Assembly (NCBI RefSeq): GCF_000423565.1
Contig: NZ_KE384046.1
Location: 42,153-106,152 of the forward strand
Direction: 5' to 3'
Length of the DNA: 64,000 bases
DNA from: Runella zeae DSM 19591
Lineage (GTDB): Bacteria > Bacteroidota > Bacteroidia > Cytophagales > Spirosomataceae
Every line of letters starts with the position of its first letter. The stretch's first letter is position 1. Both the position numbers and the translations under genes were made by a program. The notes under the pieces are model-generated. The model was not told where the DNA came from and ran no database searches. It saw nothing but the letters and a program-made list of their open reading frames with translations. This document shows, one piece after another, positions 31,746-40,908 of the stretch.

Positions 31746-33035
31746 ATGAGCAATCATAAACATATATCAAGACAGCGCCGAATGTGGTTGAAATACGAAC
31801 AGCAACAGCAAGAAGCGGCGTTGGCGGGGGCTTTAAAAGAATCATCAAAACGCCACCGAAATTTTTTGTACGTAATACAAGAACTCAAAAAAGAAGAATT
31901 TAACCATGCCTTAGGGCAGCAAGACCGTCGTTATAGTGAGTTGAACGGGTTTTTGAACGACGAAAATTGGGTCAAACTAAAAGCAAATTTGCTAGAAGGG
32001 CTAGAAATATTGACCGAAGCCTTGGAGAAAAAATGTCCTGAGTGGTTTAGAGATACGGATTATCTGATTGCGTTGTTGATGGTAGGGCGCTATCGCAAGG
32101 CTTGGCTCAACCCGCTTGAAACATGGCGACCCAAAGCCAAAAATGATTATGGCAGGTTTATGGAGTTGGTGTCTCACTTGTTTTTGAAATACGAAGCACC
32201 ACGGTTTTTGTATCACGCTTTTTTTCATCCGCAAGATTATGCTTACCTCGGCACATTCATTTTTTTGGGCAATGGCGGAAGTATGAAAGAGGTTCATTTT
32301 TCGGTGAAATTAACCAAACGAATGCACTATTATTTTTTGCATGCACCTGAGGGCTTGAGGGTTACGCAGGCGGTACGGTGGGCGCAAGTATGCGGCATGG
32401 GCGGTGATTATGAATTAGCCCATCGTTTGGCTTATTCGTCATTGGGTTATGATGCCAAACGTGATGAAGCACTTTGGGAAGATTTCGTTAGGATTTTGAT
32501 ACAAGGTGGGATGTTTAATTTGGATAAAACGACTGAGCTAATTGACTACGTGAGGGCAAGCTGTCAGCAAAATCCCGGGTATTCGTTGAAAGGTCGCACT
32601 TTGCAGTCGCTTTTGCGTCAAAGTGCCGAATGGCATCACCAAATGGCAAGTGTGAAAGGCTTAAAGCAGCTTGTAGCTTGGCAAGGAATGAATTGGCCGG
32701 TTTTTGAAATAGTAGAAGGCAAAGAGGAATGTGCTATTGCCTACAAAATGGTAGAATTGCTGTCCAACAAGGAGTTGCATGACGAAGGGCAGCGAATGCA
32801 CCATTGTGTGGCGTCTTATGCCGAAGATTGTTTTTTGGGGAAAACACGTATTTTTTCACTGAGAAGCTATCAATTTGGTGCCGAAGAACGCCTCGCTACT
32901 ATCGAAATTGATGTGCGCCAGCGGCGCATTGTGCAGGCCAAATACCGCTACAATCAAAAAATCAGCGATAAAGCTAAAGACCTATTGAATCAGTGGGCAG
33001 TACGTCAAAGGCTCGTATTGTCGCGCTATCTTTAG
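31746..33035 (+). CDS. PcfJ-domain protein of unknown function
   Basis: The 429-residue protein begins MSNHKHISRQRRMWLKYEQQQQE. The C-terminal third carries a PcfJ-like domain: MVELLSNKELHDEGQRMHHCVASYAEDC, IFSLRSYQ, LATIEIDVRQRRIVQAKYRYN, where the 'MHHCVxSY' pattern is diagnostic. PcfJ domains occur in plasmid-conjugation and mobile-element proteins and in many Bacteroidota chromosomes, with no proven activity. The N-terminal 250 residues are helical and repeat-like. Two attenuator-like units precede the gene. The start at 31746 is chosen because the longer frame overlaps terminator 2. Confidence 0.78.
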   Translation: MSNHKHISRQRRMWLKYEQQQQEAALAGALKESSKRHRNFLYVIQELKKEEFNHALGQQDRRYSELNGFLNDENWVKLKANLLEGLEILTEALEKKCPEWFRDTDYLIALLMVGRYRKAWLNPLETWRPKAKNDYGRFMELVSHLFLKYEAPRFLYHAFFHPQDYAYLGTFIFLGNGGSMKEVHFSVKLTKRMHYYFLHAPEGLRVTQAVRWAQVCGMGGDYELAHRLAYSSLGYDAKRDEALWEDFVRILIQGGMFNLDKTTELIDYVRASCQQNPGYSLKGRTLQSLLRQSAEWHHQMASVKGLKQLVAWQGMNWPVFEIVEGKEECAIAYKMVELLSNKELHDEGQRMHHCVASYAEDCFLGKTRIFSLRSYQFGAEERLATIEIDVRQRRIVQAKYRYNQKISDKAKDLLNQWAVRQRLVLSRYL

Positions 33036-33236
33036 CAAGATGCTGAATCATTAAGTAGAAATAACTCATAACCTTGTAGTAATGCCGAAGGACAGGTTTC
33101 AGGGAACAAAAGTTGAATAAACCACAAACGATGATTAAAGAAATAAAGTTGGAAATTAGCACTTCTGCCTACCCTTTGGCAATACAGTGTTATGTGGCGT
33201 TTTTCTTCAAGTCAAACCCTTTTGAACAATAATAAA

Positions 33237-34253
33237 ATGAGAAAATTAGCAAGTATTCAAAAAATTAAAGCATTAGAACCAATTGAAGGTGCTGATGCAA
33301 TTGAAAAAGCGACTGTATTAGGTTGGCAGTTGGTTGTAAAGAAAGGCGAATTTAATGTAGAAGATATGGCTGTTTATTGTGAAATAGATAGTTTAATGCC
33401 CGATAAGCCTGAATTTGAATTTCTTAAACCACGAGGCATGAGAATAAAAACCGTAAGGCTTCGTGGTCAAGTATCGCAAGGAATTTGTTTCCCCTTATCA
33501 ATTTTACCAAGCGATTTTGCAGTTGTTGAAGATGCTGATTGCACTGATATTTTGGGGATAACAAAATACGAACCTGCTATGCCAGCTTGTTTAAGTGGTA
33601 TTGCAAAAGGCAAATTCCCTTCTTTTATTCCTAAAACTGATGAAACAAGGGTTCAAGTTCTTCAAAAAGTATTAGATAAATACAAAGGCGAAAAATGTTA
33701 TGTAACTGAAAAACTTGATGGTAGTTCGGCAACATTTTATGTGAAGGATGGCGAGTTTGGTGTATGTAGCAGAAACCTTGAACTAATTGAAGATGCTGAA
33801 AATAGCTTTTGGAAAGTTGCAAGGCAAATGGATATTGAAAGAAAGTTGCGTTCAATCGGCAAAAATATTTCCATTCAAGGAGAACTTATTGGGGAAGGTA
33901 TACAAGGTAATAAGCTGAAACTGAAAGGACAAACAGTCAAGTTTTTTAATGCTTTTGACATTGACAAATTTGAGTATCTGAATTTCTTTGACTTTAATAA
34001 ATTGATTGGGGAACTTAAATTACCAATAGTACCAATTGTTGCATTGGATTACGAACTGGAAAACGATATTGATGCAATAGTTAAAATGGCAACAATTAAA
34101 AGCCAAATATTAAAAGATGTTTGGGCAGAAGGAATTGTAATTCGTCCTTACACCGAAAAGATAGACTTGCTTTTGCTAAACGAAAACTTTGACAACGGTC
34201 GAGTTAGTTTCAAAGCTATTAACCCTGAATTTCTGTTGAAATATGGTGAGTAG
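33237..34253 (+). CDS. RNA ligase, DRB0094 family
   Basis: The 338-residue protein has the nucleotidyltransferase ligase core: motif I VTEKLDGSSATFY with the presumed adenylated Lys159, motif III-like KFFNAFDID, motif IV WAEGIVIRP and motif V GRVSFKAIN. The N-terminal domain (RKLASIQKIKALEPIEGADAIEKATVLGWQ, used here in part) is the OB-like domain of Deinococcus DRB0094-type ligases, which seal 3'-OH/5'-phosphate nicks in RNA. The frame opens at 33192, but the ATG at 33237 matches the family start. The gene is visibly richer in A/T than rtcB, which follows 44 bases later. Confidence 0.88.
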   Translation: MRKLASIQKIKALEPIEGADAIEKATVLGWQLVVKKGEFNVEDMAVYCEIDSLMPDKPEFEFLKPRGMRIKTVRLRGQVSQGICFPLSILPSDFAVVEDADCTDILGITKYEPAMPACLSGIAKGKFPSFIPKTDETRVQVLQKVLDKYKGEKCYVTEKLDGSSATFYVKDGEFGVCSRNLELIEDAENSFWKVARQMDIERKLRSIGKNISIQGELIGEGIQGNKLKLKGQTVKFFNAFDIDKFEYLNFFDFNKLIGELKLPIVPIVALDYELENDIDAIVKMATIKSQILKDVWAEGIVIRPYTEKIDLLLLNENFDNGRVSFKAINPEFLLKYGE

Positions 34254-34297
34254 TTGGTGTACTAAAACAACTCATAACAGAGGAACACAATCAAAAC

Positions 34298-35824
34298 ATG
34301 GAAACACAAATTACGTTGGAGGAAATCTTAACATTGGGAGATATTCCCGAAAACCTCCACGCTACGTTTTTACGCGTAGCCAACGGCTTACTTCATCGCG
34401 CCGAATACCCACGCGAAAAAGTCCTGGGACTGATGGCGCAGATGCTCGACAACCCTAAAAAATATGCTTATTCTAAAAATAAAGTAACCAACTTAGCCAA
34501 GGCTGTATGGGATTTGCACCGCACAGGACAAAGCATCGTTCTTTCGGAAATTGGGAAAGATTTGTTACCACCACCTGAAGAATTTTACGTATTAGAATCA
34601 GGTGAAAAACAAGGTGTTAAAAGCTTCGATTTACGTACTGGGCCATTACCTTATGCGGTGTTTGGGCGTAGCTACATCGAAGACGGTGCCTTGGCCCAAA
34701 TGCAAACAGCGGCAAGCCTTCCTATCTCGGTGGCGGGGGCGCTGATGCCCGACGCGCATCAAGGGTACGGCTTGCCGATTGGGGGTGTTTTGGCCACTAC
34801 TTCCAACACCGTCATACCGTTTGCAGTAGGGGTAGATATTGCCTGCCGCATGTGCCTGTCGGTGTTTGAGATGCCTGCCGATTTCTTGAAAAGAGAGCCT
34901 CATTTGTTGAAAAAAACCTTAGCAGAACATACTAAATTTGGAATCGGAGGTGAAACTCGCGAAAAATTTGACGAAAGTGTGATGGATTTGCCTGAGTGGA
35001 ATGCCACCAAGGTGATTAAAGACTTGAGAGACAAAGCCTATCGCCAACTCGGTACCTCCGGCACGGGCAATCACTTTGTGGAGTGGGGCGTGGTAGAAGT
35101 ATTGGAAGAGGATGAGCTGCTAGGATTGCCTGTGGGGACTTACATGGCGCTGCTTTCGCACTCAGGGTCGCGGGGATTTGGGGGAAATGTGGCCAATTAT
35201 TACTCAAAATTGGCGATGCAAAAAACCAAACTTCCCAAAGAAGCAGCGCATTTGGCGTGGTTAGATTTGGACACGCAAGAAGGGCAAGAATATTGGATTG
35301 CGATGAACTTGGCTGGAGCATATGCTTCCGCCAATCACCACGAAATCCACGCTAAAATAGCTCATGCCTTACATGAGAAGCCACTAAAAATGGTTGAAAA
35401 CCACCATAATTTTGCGTGGAAAGAAACCTTGGTTGATGGTACCGAAGTCATTATGCACCGCAAAGGCGCTACGCCGGCGGGAGTAGATGATTTGGGGATT
35501 ATTCCGGGGTCAATGATTCATCCCGGATTTGTGGTGAGAGGCAAAGGAAAAGCCGAGGCATTGTCGTCGGCATCTCATGGGGCAGGGCGCGTGATGTCGC
35601 GTACCAAAGCACTTAATAGTATCACTCGCCACGACCTCAACAAGGCCCTAACAGAAGCGGGAGTACAGCTGATTGGAGGGGATTTGGACGAAGCCCCGAT
35701 GGTGTACAAAAACATCGAAACAGTGATAGAAGCACAAAAAGACCTCGTGCAAGTGCTGGCAAAATTTACGCCTAAGATTGTGAGAATGGCCGATGCCAAC
35801 CGAAAAGAAGGGCGTGAAGATTGA
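34298..35824 (+). CDS. rtcB: RtcB family RNA ligase
   Basis: The 508-residue protein joins RNA 3'-phosphate or cyclic phosphate and 5'-OH ends using GTP and manganese. Visible motifs: PDAHQGYGLPIGGV, AVGVDIACRM with the metal-binding Asp-x-x-Cys, GTGNHFVEWG, LSHSGSRGFG, HRKGATPAG and SSASHGAGRVMSR containing the guanylated His. An N-terminal extension of about 100 residues precedes the catalytic core, as in the RtcB2-like subgroup. Together with the upstream DRB0094-type ligase it forms a two-ligase RNA repair neighbourhood. No archease gene is adjacent. A terminator follows. Confidence 0.93.
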   Translation: METQITLEEILTLGDIPENLHATFLRVANGLLHRAEYPREKVLGLMAQMLDNPKKYAYSKNKVTNLAKAVWDLHRTGQSIVLSEIGKDLLPPPEEFYVLESGEKQGVKSFDLRTGPLPYAVFGRSYIEDGALAQMQTAASLPISVAGALMPDAHQGYGLPIGGVLATTSNTVIPFAVGVDIACRMCLSVFEMPADFLKREPHLLKKTLAEHTKFGIGGETREKFDESVMDLPEWNATKVIKDLRDKAYRQLGTSGTGNHFVEWGVVEVLEEDELLGLPVGTYMALLSHSGSRGFGGNVANYYSKLAMQKTKLPKEAAHLAWLDLDTQEGQEYWIAMNLAGAYASANHHEIHAKIAHALHEKPLKMVENHHNFAWKETLVDGTEVIMHRKGATPAGVDDLGIIPGSMIHPGFVVRGKGKAEALSSASHGAGRVMSRTKALNSITRHDLNKALTEAGVQLIGGDLDEAPMVYKNIETVIEAQKDLVQVLAKFTPKIVRMADANRKEGRED

Positions 35825-35840
35825 ATCGGGTAGTTTCAAA

Positions 35841-35880
35841 AAAGACCGATGGTTAGATTGTTTACCATCGGTCTTCTTTC
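35841..35880 (+). terminator. terminator after rtcB
   Basis: A 12-bp stem (AAGACCGATGGT / ACCATCGGTCTT) with a 10-base loop is followed by CTTTC; the T run is imperfect. Confidence 0.8.
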
Positions 35881-35921
35881 ATTGTTGGTAGAGCGTACAC
35901 GGTGACTGAATTTTCAAAACC

Positions 35922-36116
35922 TCAACAACGCGTGGTTTTGAAAGATACCTGATACATTTTGTGGTACTTAATCGACTTTTCGGGTTCGAATTTTTTCATA
36001 ACGTAGCTATAATACAGCCATGTAAACCCTACAAGCATCACCAAGGGCAACAATACATCTAAAAAACGTAACCAAGCTTTGGGGTTGGTTTTGTTGGTAA
36101 CTGATGATGTGTTCAT
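35922..36116 (-). CDS. Small single-span membrane protein (uncertain)
   Basis: The 64-residue frame begins MNTSSVTNKTNPKAWLRF and has one clear membrane segment (LDVLLPLVMLVGFTWLYYSYV) followed by a charged tail (KKFEPEKSIKYHK). The composition is protein-like, but there is no family match I can recall. Two copies of a 15-bp direct repeat lie 72-107 bases upstream of its start. Confidence 0.5.
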   Translation of the reverse strand: MNTSSVTNKTNPKAWLRFLDVLLPLVMLVGFTWLYYSYVMKKFEPEKSIKYHKMYQVSFKTTRC

Positions 36117-36187
36117 TTGAGTAAAGAGAGTGTTGAGTAATTCTATTACAAATAAGGCATTTTAATTCCCAAAAAACCATCTTGTGG

Positions 36188-36223
36188 CGTGGACAAAATG
36201 GCCTAAAACGTGGACAAAATGGC
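36188..36223. repeat. two direct repeats of CGTGGACAAAATGGC, 21 bp apart
   Basis: Copies lie at 36188-36202 and 36209-36223. The 21-bp spacing is two helical turns, suggesting a paired protein-binding site. It lies upstream of the small membrane-protein gene and 20 bases beyond the stop of the LuxR-type gene, both on the minus strand. Confidence 0.55.
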
Positions 36224-36242
36224 TATTTTAGGGAGAATACTC

Positions 36243-37973
36243 TCAAAGATGCTCCAACAGTAGTTTGAAATCAGTGTCTTCTTGATGAAACTCTAATTTT
36301 TTACGAAGTCGGTAGCGGGATTTGCGCAGAGACTCCGTAGAAACCCCTAGCATGTAGGCCATCTCTTTGGAGGTCAAATCTAGTTTAAGCAAGGCTATCA
36401 ATCGAATTTCGGCTGGGGTGAGATCAGGATATTTGAGGTGAAGATTGTCAAAAAAATTGGGATAGACTTGTTCAAAAAGGTGTTTGAAGTATTTCCAATC
36501 ATCATCGGTCAAGATGGTACGATGGTGCAAAGTTTCGAGCAGAGTAGGGTCATACTGCAACCCTTTTTGGGAGTCCAATTCTGCGCTCATTTTTTCGATA
36601 AGCTCATTTTTATTTTTGATGGATTCCATATAATGAGCGAGCTGTGTGGTCGCCTGAAGGAGCAGTGCTTCCGTTTGCTTTTTTTCGCATTCTTGTACTA
36701 CTTTATCGCGCAATCGACGTCGATTCAAGTAAAAAATAAACACTGCCGACGCAATCAGAATAAAGGCAATGATAAAGTTTCTTTTCCAGACGGCTTTATC
36801 TTTTTCGGAGGCTATTTCTTCTAAATCATTGATGTATTTTTCAGCGGCGATTTGGGCGTGAGCTTTTAGCAAGATTTTATTATCAAATACTTTTCGGAGC
36901 GAATCTTTCAATACTGCTAGTGAATCGCGGTACAATAAAGCGGTAGTATAATCTCCTTTTTTTTGGTAATAGAGGGTTTGTACATCATAATACATCACCC
37001 CAAAGTTGGTCCAAATCCACCTTGGGTGTAATTTTAGGGATTTGGCGATGAAGGTGTTGGCTTTGGCTGTACTATCCAACTTTAGTAAGGAATAAGCAAG
37101 ATACAAACACGTGATAGCGCTATTTTCTGGAAGCGCTTTTTCATTGGCCGCAAGGTCGGCATAGAGGTAAGGGAGCGATGCTTTATAATGCTTTTGGAGC
37201 CTTAGGGTATTTCCATAATTACCACTTGCAATACCAGTATAATCTCTAGAATTTACTTTCTTAGCTATTTTGAGGGTTTCCAAGAAAGCTTTTTCGGCAT
37301 TCTTATAATCCTTCATTTTGAGATAGGCCATCCCTTGGTTATTGAGCAAAAACTCATTCATCATTAGGTTTTGCGTGTTGTACTTTTGGGCTAGTATAGA
37401 ATACTTAATAGCCGAAGGATAATCTTCAAAATAATAGTAAAACTCAAAATAAACGCTTAAGTAAAGGGAGATTTCGGGAATATTTTCGTAGCCTATCTGT
37501 TCAAAAGTTTGATTGGCACTTAGTAGAAGCTTAAAGGCTTCGTTGAAATTGAGTGCTTGAAAGTACACATAACTAAGATAAATAGAAAAGGCCGCCCTGA
37601 TGATAGGGTAGGGGCTTTGGTCAAAAAAAGCTTGTTTATTTTTGAAGAAGGCTGTGCGCCCGGCTGCATCATTGTTAAACCTAAGAAGTTGTTGATGATT
37701 GGCTTTATAAATTTGGGCATACCAATAAATAAGCATCTCATTACGGGCTTTGGCTTCGGCCAGTAGCGTATCGTACATTTTGAAGAGCTTGACAGTGTCG
37801 CTTTGAAGACCTATTTTGTCGGTGTATAAAATGAGTTCAGGGATACGTTTTTCTTCAGGAAGTGTGAAAATTCGCTCAACTTGGGCATATGAAATCGATG
37901 AGTGTAGAACACCCAAAAACATCACTATCCAATATTTACTTATTTTATTAAAATAAGTGTAGCGTTTTCCCAT
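36243..37973 (-). CDS. TPR-containing, membrane-anchored LuxR-type regulator
   Basis: The 576-residue protein has a signal peptide-like start (YWIVMFLGVLHSSISYAQ), periplasmic tetratricopeptide repeats (e.g. LLNNQGMAYLKMKDYKNAEK, YGNTLRLQKHYKASLPYLYA), a membrane segment at about 395-412 (FIIAFILIASAVFIFYLNRR), a coiled coil and a C-terminal LuxR/GerE helix-turn-helix (LTPAEIRLIALLKLDLTSKE, VSTESLRKSRYRLRKKL). Bacteroidota use such one-protein sensors in place of two-component pairs. The frame opens at 38108 but MGKRYTYF at 37973 gives the expected signal peptide. Target genes unknown. Confidence 0.85.
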   Translation of the reverse strand: MGKRYTYFNKISKYWIVMFLGVLHSSISYAQVERIFTLPEEKRIPELILYTDKIGLQSDTVKLFKMYDTLLAEAKARNEMLIYWYAQIYKANHQQLLRFNNDAAGRTAFFKNKQAFFDQSPYPIIRAAFSIYLSYVYFQALNFNEAFKLLLSANQTFEQIGYENIPEISLYLSVYFEFYYYFEDYPSAIKYSILAQKYNTQNLMMNEFLLNNQGMAYLKMKDYKNAEKAFLETLKIAKKVNSRDYTGIASGNYGNTLRLQKHYKASLPYLYADLAANEKALPENSAITCLYLAYSLLKLDSTAKANTFIAKSLKLHPRWIWTNFGVMYYDVQTLYYQKKGDYTTALLYRDSLAVLKDSLRKVFDNKILLKAHAQIAAEKYINDLEEIASEKDKAVWKRNFIIAFILIASAVFIFYLNRRRLRDKVVQECEKKQTEALLLQATTQLAHYMESIKNKNELIEKMSAELDSQKGLQYDPTLLETLHHRTILTDDDWKYFKHLFEQVYPNFFDNLHLKYPDLTPAEIRLIALLKLDLTSKEMAYMLGVSTESLRKSRYRLRKKLEFHQEDTDFKLLLEHL

Positions 37974-38166
37974 TATAATAACCCTAGTAAATTGTCTCTC
38001 ATTGTCCGAAGCGTGGGCTTCTGATGATAACTTTTCGTAACGATGGCTTAACCACAGTCTAATGATAGATTGTGGCATTATAGAGAGGTAGCAAATGGCA
38101 GTTGTCAAAATTAATAAACACCTCCAAATTAACCAACTTTTGCTTCAACAATCCTATTCCCTCCCA

Positions 38167-38181
38167 AACCCTGACAGGGTT
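38167..38181. promoter_or_regulatory. short palindrome upstream of the valS promoter
   Basis: AACCCTGACAGGGTT has 6-bp arms around GAC and lies 15 bases before the -7 box of valS, overlapping the expected -33 region. It could be an operator. Confidence 0.35.
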
Positions 38182-38195
38182 CAAATAGAAATCCC

Positions 38196-38203
38196 TATCT
38201 TTG
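38196..38203 (+). promoter_or_regulatory. -7 promoter element of valS
   Basis: TATCTTTG matches TAnnTTTG. Transcription would start near 38210, leaving a leader of about 79 bases with a hairpin at 38225-38259 (AGCCACAGGT paired with ACCTGTGGGCT, one bulge). Confidence 0.6.
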
Positions 38204-38288
38204 CACACATTTTTATCATGGCCTAGCCACAGGTGGTGTTTTGTGAATACCTGTGGGCTGCTGTCTAAAGTCAATATTTTATCAACAC

Positions 38289-40907
38289 ATGATTTCGAAG
38301 ACCTACAATCCGCGTGACATTGAAGACAAATGGTATAGTTTTTGGCTTGAAAATCGCTATTTCAACTCAAAACCCAATCCTGACAAAGAACCCTATACGG
38401 TGGTGATTCCACCTCCCAACGTAACGGGGGTACTTCACATGGGGCATATGCTTAACAATACCATTCAGGATATACTCACCCGTAAAGCGCGTATGGAAGG
38501 CAAAGAAGCATGTTGGGTGCCAGGGACTGACCACGCCTCTATTGCTACAGAAGCCAAAGTGGTAGCGATGCTCAAAGAACAGGGCATTCAAAAAAGTGAT
38601 TTGACTCGCGAAGAATTCTATAAATATGCTTGGGAATGGACCGACAAATACGGCGGGATTATCCTAAAACAATTACGAAAACTAGGAGCATCGTGCGATT
38701 GGGATCGTACTCGATTTACGATGGAGCCACCTCTGTATGATGCCGTCATAGATACGTTTATTCATTTGTACGAAAAAGGCTATATCTATCGCGGACATCG
38801 GATGGTCAACTGGGACCCCCAAGCCAAAACCACCGTGTCGGACGAAGAGGTGATTACGAAAGAAGTGATGTCGAAGTTGTCTTACTTGCGCTATCAAATC
38901 GCTGGAAGTAACAATGAATACATCATCATCGCCACGGTTCGCCCCGAAACCATCATGGCCGACTCGGCGATTTGTGTTCACCCTGATGATGAACGTTACA
39001 AGCATTTACATGGCAAAAAAGCCCTCATTCCGCTCATCAACCGTGAGATTCCAATCATTACTGATGAGTATGTCACCATGGACTTTGGAACGGGTGCTTT
39101 GAAAGTAACTCCTGCTCACGACCAAAACGACTATGAGCTTGGACTGAAGCATCAGCTCGAAATCATCGATATCTTGACCGAAGACGGAAAGCTCAATGAA
39201 AAGGCTCAGATTTTGGTAGGAGAAGACCGCTTTGTGGCTCGCAAAAAAATCATCAAGTTGCTCGAAGAGGCGGGCAATTTAGAAAAAGTTGAAGATTACA
39301 AAAGCAACGTAGGTCATTCAGAACGTACCAATGCCGTTATTGAGCCACGTTTGTCTTTGCAGTGGTTTGTAAGAATGAAAGAGCTATGTCAGCCTGCGCT
39401 CGAAAATGTCATGAACGACACCATTCAGCTACATCCACCTAAGTTCAAAAATACATACCGAATTTGGATTGAAAATATCAGAGATTGGAATATTAGTCGT
39501 CAGCTATGGTGGGGACAGCAGATTCCGGCTTATTACCTTTCTGACGGTACGGTGATTGTGGCCAAAAACAAACGCGAGGCCCTGCGTAAAGCCCAACACG
39601 AAATGCAGCTTTTTGCCTTGACCGAAGCCGACCTTACCCAAGACCCCGACGTAGTAGACACGTGGTTTAGCTCTTGGCTTTGGCCTATTTCGGTATTTGA
39701 TGGTTTCAAAGACCCCAACAACGAAGACATCAATTATTATTATCCTACCAACGACTTAGTGACAGCCCCCGAAATCTTGTTTTTTTGGGTCATGCGGATG
39801 ATTATTGCTGGTTATGAGTTTAGAGGCGAACCTCCTTTCCGCAATGTATATCTGACGGGAATCGTACGCGATGCCAAAGGTCGTAAAATGTCAAAATCTC
39901 TCGGAAACTCTCCCGACCCACTTGTATTGATAGACCAATACGGAGCAGATGGTGTACGTACGGGTATGCTCTTTAGTTCGCCTGCGGGAAATGATTTGCT
40001 ATTTGACGAAAAACTTTGCGAACAAGGCCGTAATTTCTGCAATAAAATCTGGAACGCTTTTCGTTTGGTAAAAGGCTGGACAGTAGCCGATTTGCCTGCT
40101 TCTTCGGCTTTGGCGGTTGAGTGGTTTGAGGCTAAGTTTAATGATACCGTAGCCGAAGTACACGATTTGTTCAACAAATACCGCCTCTCAGATGCGCTCA
40201 ATGTCGTTTATAAGCTTATTTGGGATGATTTCTGTGCGCAGTATTTGGAAATGATAAAACCCGAGTACGGTCAACCTATTGACAAAATCACTTTTGATGC
40301 CACTATCGATTTCTTTGAACGACTCATGGCGTTGACGCATCCGTTTATGCCGTTTATTACGGAAGAAATTTGGCAGGATATTCGTCAAAGAGGCGAAAAA
40401 GAAAGCTTGTGTGTAGCCTCCTTTCCTATTGCCCAAGCAGCAGATAAAAAATTGATTGCCGATTTTGATATTTTCTTTGACATCGTCACCAATGTCCGAA
40501 ATTTGCGCAGTACCAAAAACATCAGCCCTAAGACGTCACTGCCACTGACCATCAAAACAGAAAATAAAGAACTTTATCAAAAGTTTGAAGGCTTACTCGT
40601 AAAGATTGCTAATGTATCTGATATTCAATATACTAGCGACCAAGCCGAAGGGCTTTCGTTTTTGGTGAAAGCAGATGAGTTTTTTGTTAATTTAGCAGGA
40701 GAGCTAGACGTAGCTGCCGAAATCGAAAACCTTCAGAAGGAATTAGAATATACCTTAGGATTTAAGAAATCGGTAGAAGGCAAACTCTCAAATGAGCGTT
40801 TTGTGCAAAATGCTAAAGCTGAAGTCGTAGAAAAAGAGCGCCAAAAACTAGCCGATGCAGAAGCCAAAATCGCCACTATTCAAGAAGCCTTGAAGCGTTT
40901 GGGGTAG
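38289..40907 (+). CDS. valS: Valine--tRNA ligase
   Basis: The 872-residue class I synthetase charges and edits tRNA-Val. It has the HIGH-type motif PNVTGVLHMGHMLNN near 40-55, the CP1 editing domain (VRPETIMADSAICVHP, GTGALKVTPAHDQNDYE), WFSSWLWP, the KMSKS loop GRKMSKSLGNSPDP near 533, the anticodon domain and a C-terminal coiled coil (LAGELDVAAEIENLQKELE). The frame opens at 38253 but the ATG at 38289 gives the family start MISKTYNP. The next gene starts one base after the stop. Confidence 0.97.
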   Translation: MISKTYNPRDIEDKWYSFWLENRYFNSKPNPDKEPYTVVIPPPNVTGVLHMGHMLNNTIQDILTRKARMEGKEACWVPGTDHASIATEAKVVAMLKEQGIQKSDLTREEFYKYAWEWTDKYGGIILKQLRKLGASCDWDRTRFTMEPPLYDAVIDTFIHLYEKGYIYRGHRMVNWDPQAKTTVSDEEVITKEVMSKLSYLRYQIAGSNNEYIIIATVRPETIMADSAICVHPDDERYKHLHGKKALIPLINREIPIITDEYVTMDFGTGALKVTPAHDQNDYELGLKHQLEIIDILTEDGKLNEKAQILVGEDRFVARKKIIKLLEEAGNLEKVEDYKSNVGHSERTNAVIEPRLSLQWFVRMKELCQPALENVMNDTIQLHPPKFKNTYRIWIENIRDWNISRQLWWGQQIPAYYLSDGTVIVAKNKREALRKAQHEMQLFALTEADLTQDPDVVDTWFSSWLWPISVFDGFKDPNNEDINYYYPTNDLVTAPEILFFWVMRMIIAGYEFRGEPPFRNVYLTGIVRDAKGRKMSKSLGNSPDPLVLIDQYGADGVRTGMLFSSPAGNDLLFDEKLCEQGRNFCNKIWNAFRLVKGWTVADLPASSALAVEWFEAKFNDTVAEVHDLFNKYRLSDALNVVYKLIWDDFCAQYLEMIKPEYGQPIDKITFDATIDFFERLMALTHPFMPFITEEIWQDIRQRGEKESLCVASFPIAQAADKKLIADFDIFFDIVTNVRNLRSTKNISPKTSLPLTIKTENKELYQKFEGLLVKIANVSDIQYTSDQAEGLSFLVKADEFFVNLAGELDVAAEIENLQKELEYTLGFKKSVEGKLSNERFVQNAKAEVVEKERQKLADAEAKIATIQEALKRLG

Positions 40908-40908
40908 C

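Noticed and set aside
38210..38288. Possible T-box or other riboswitch in the valS leader
   Set aside because: The leader is only about 80 bases with one hairpin; no T-box or specifier features are present, and T-boxes are not expected in Bacteroidota.
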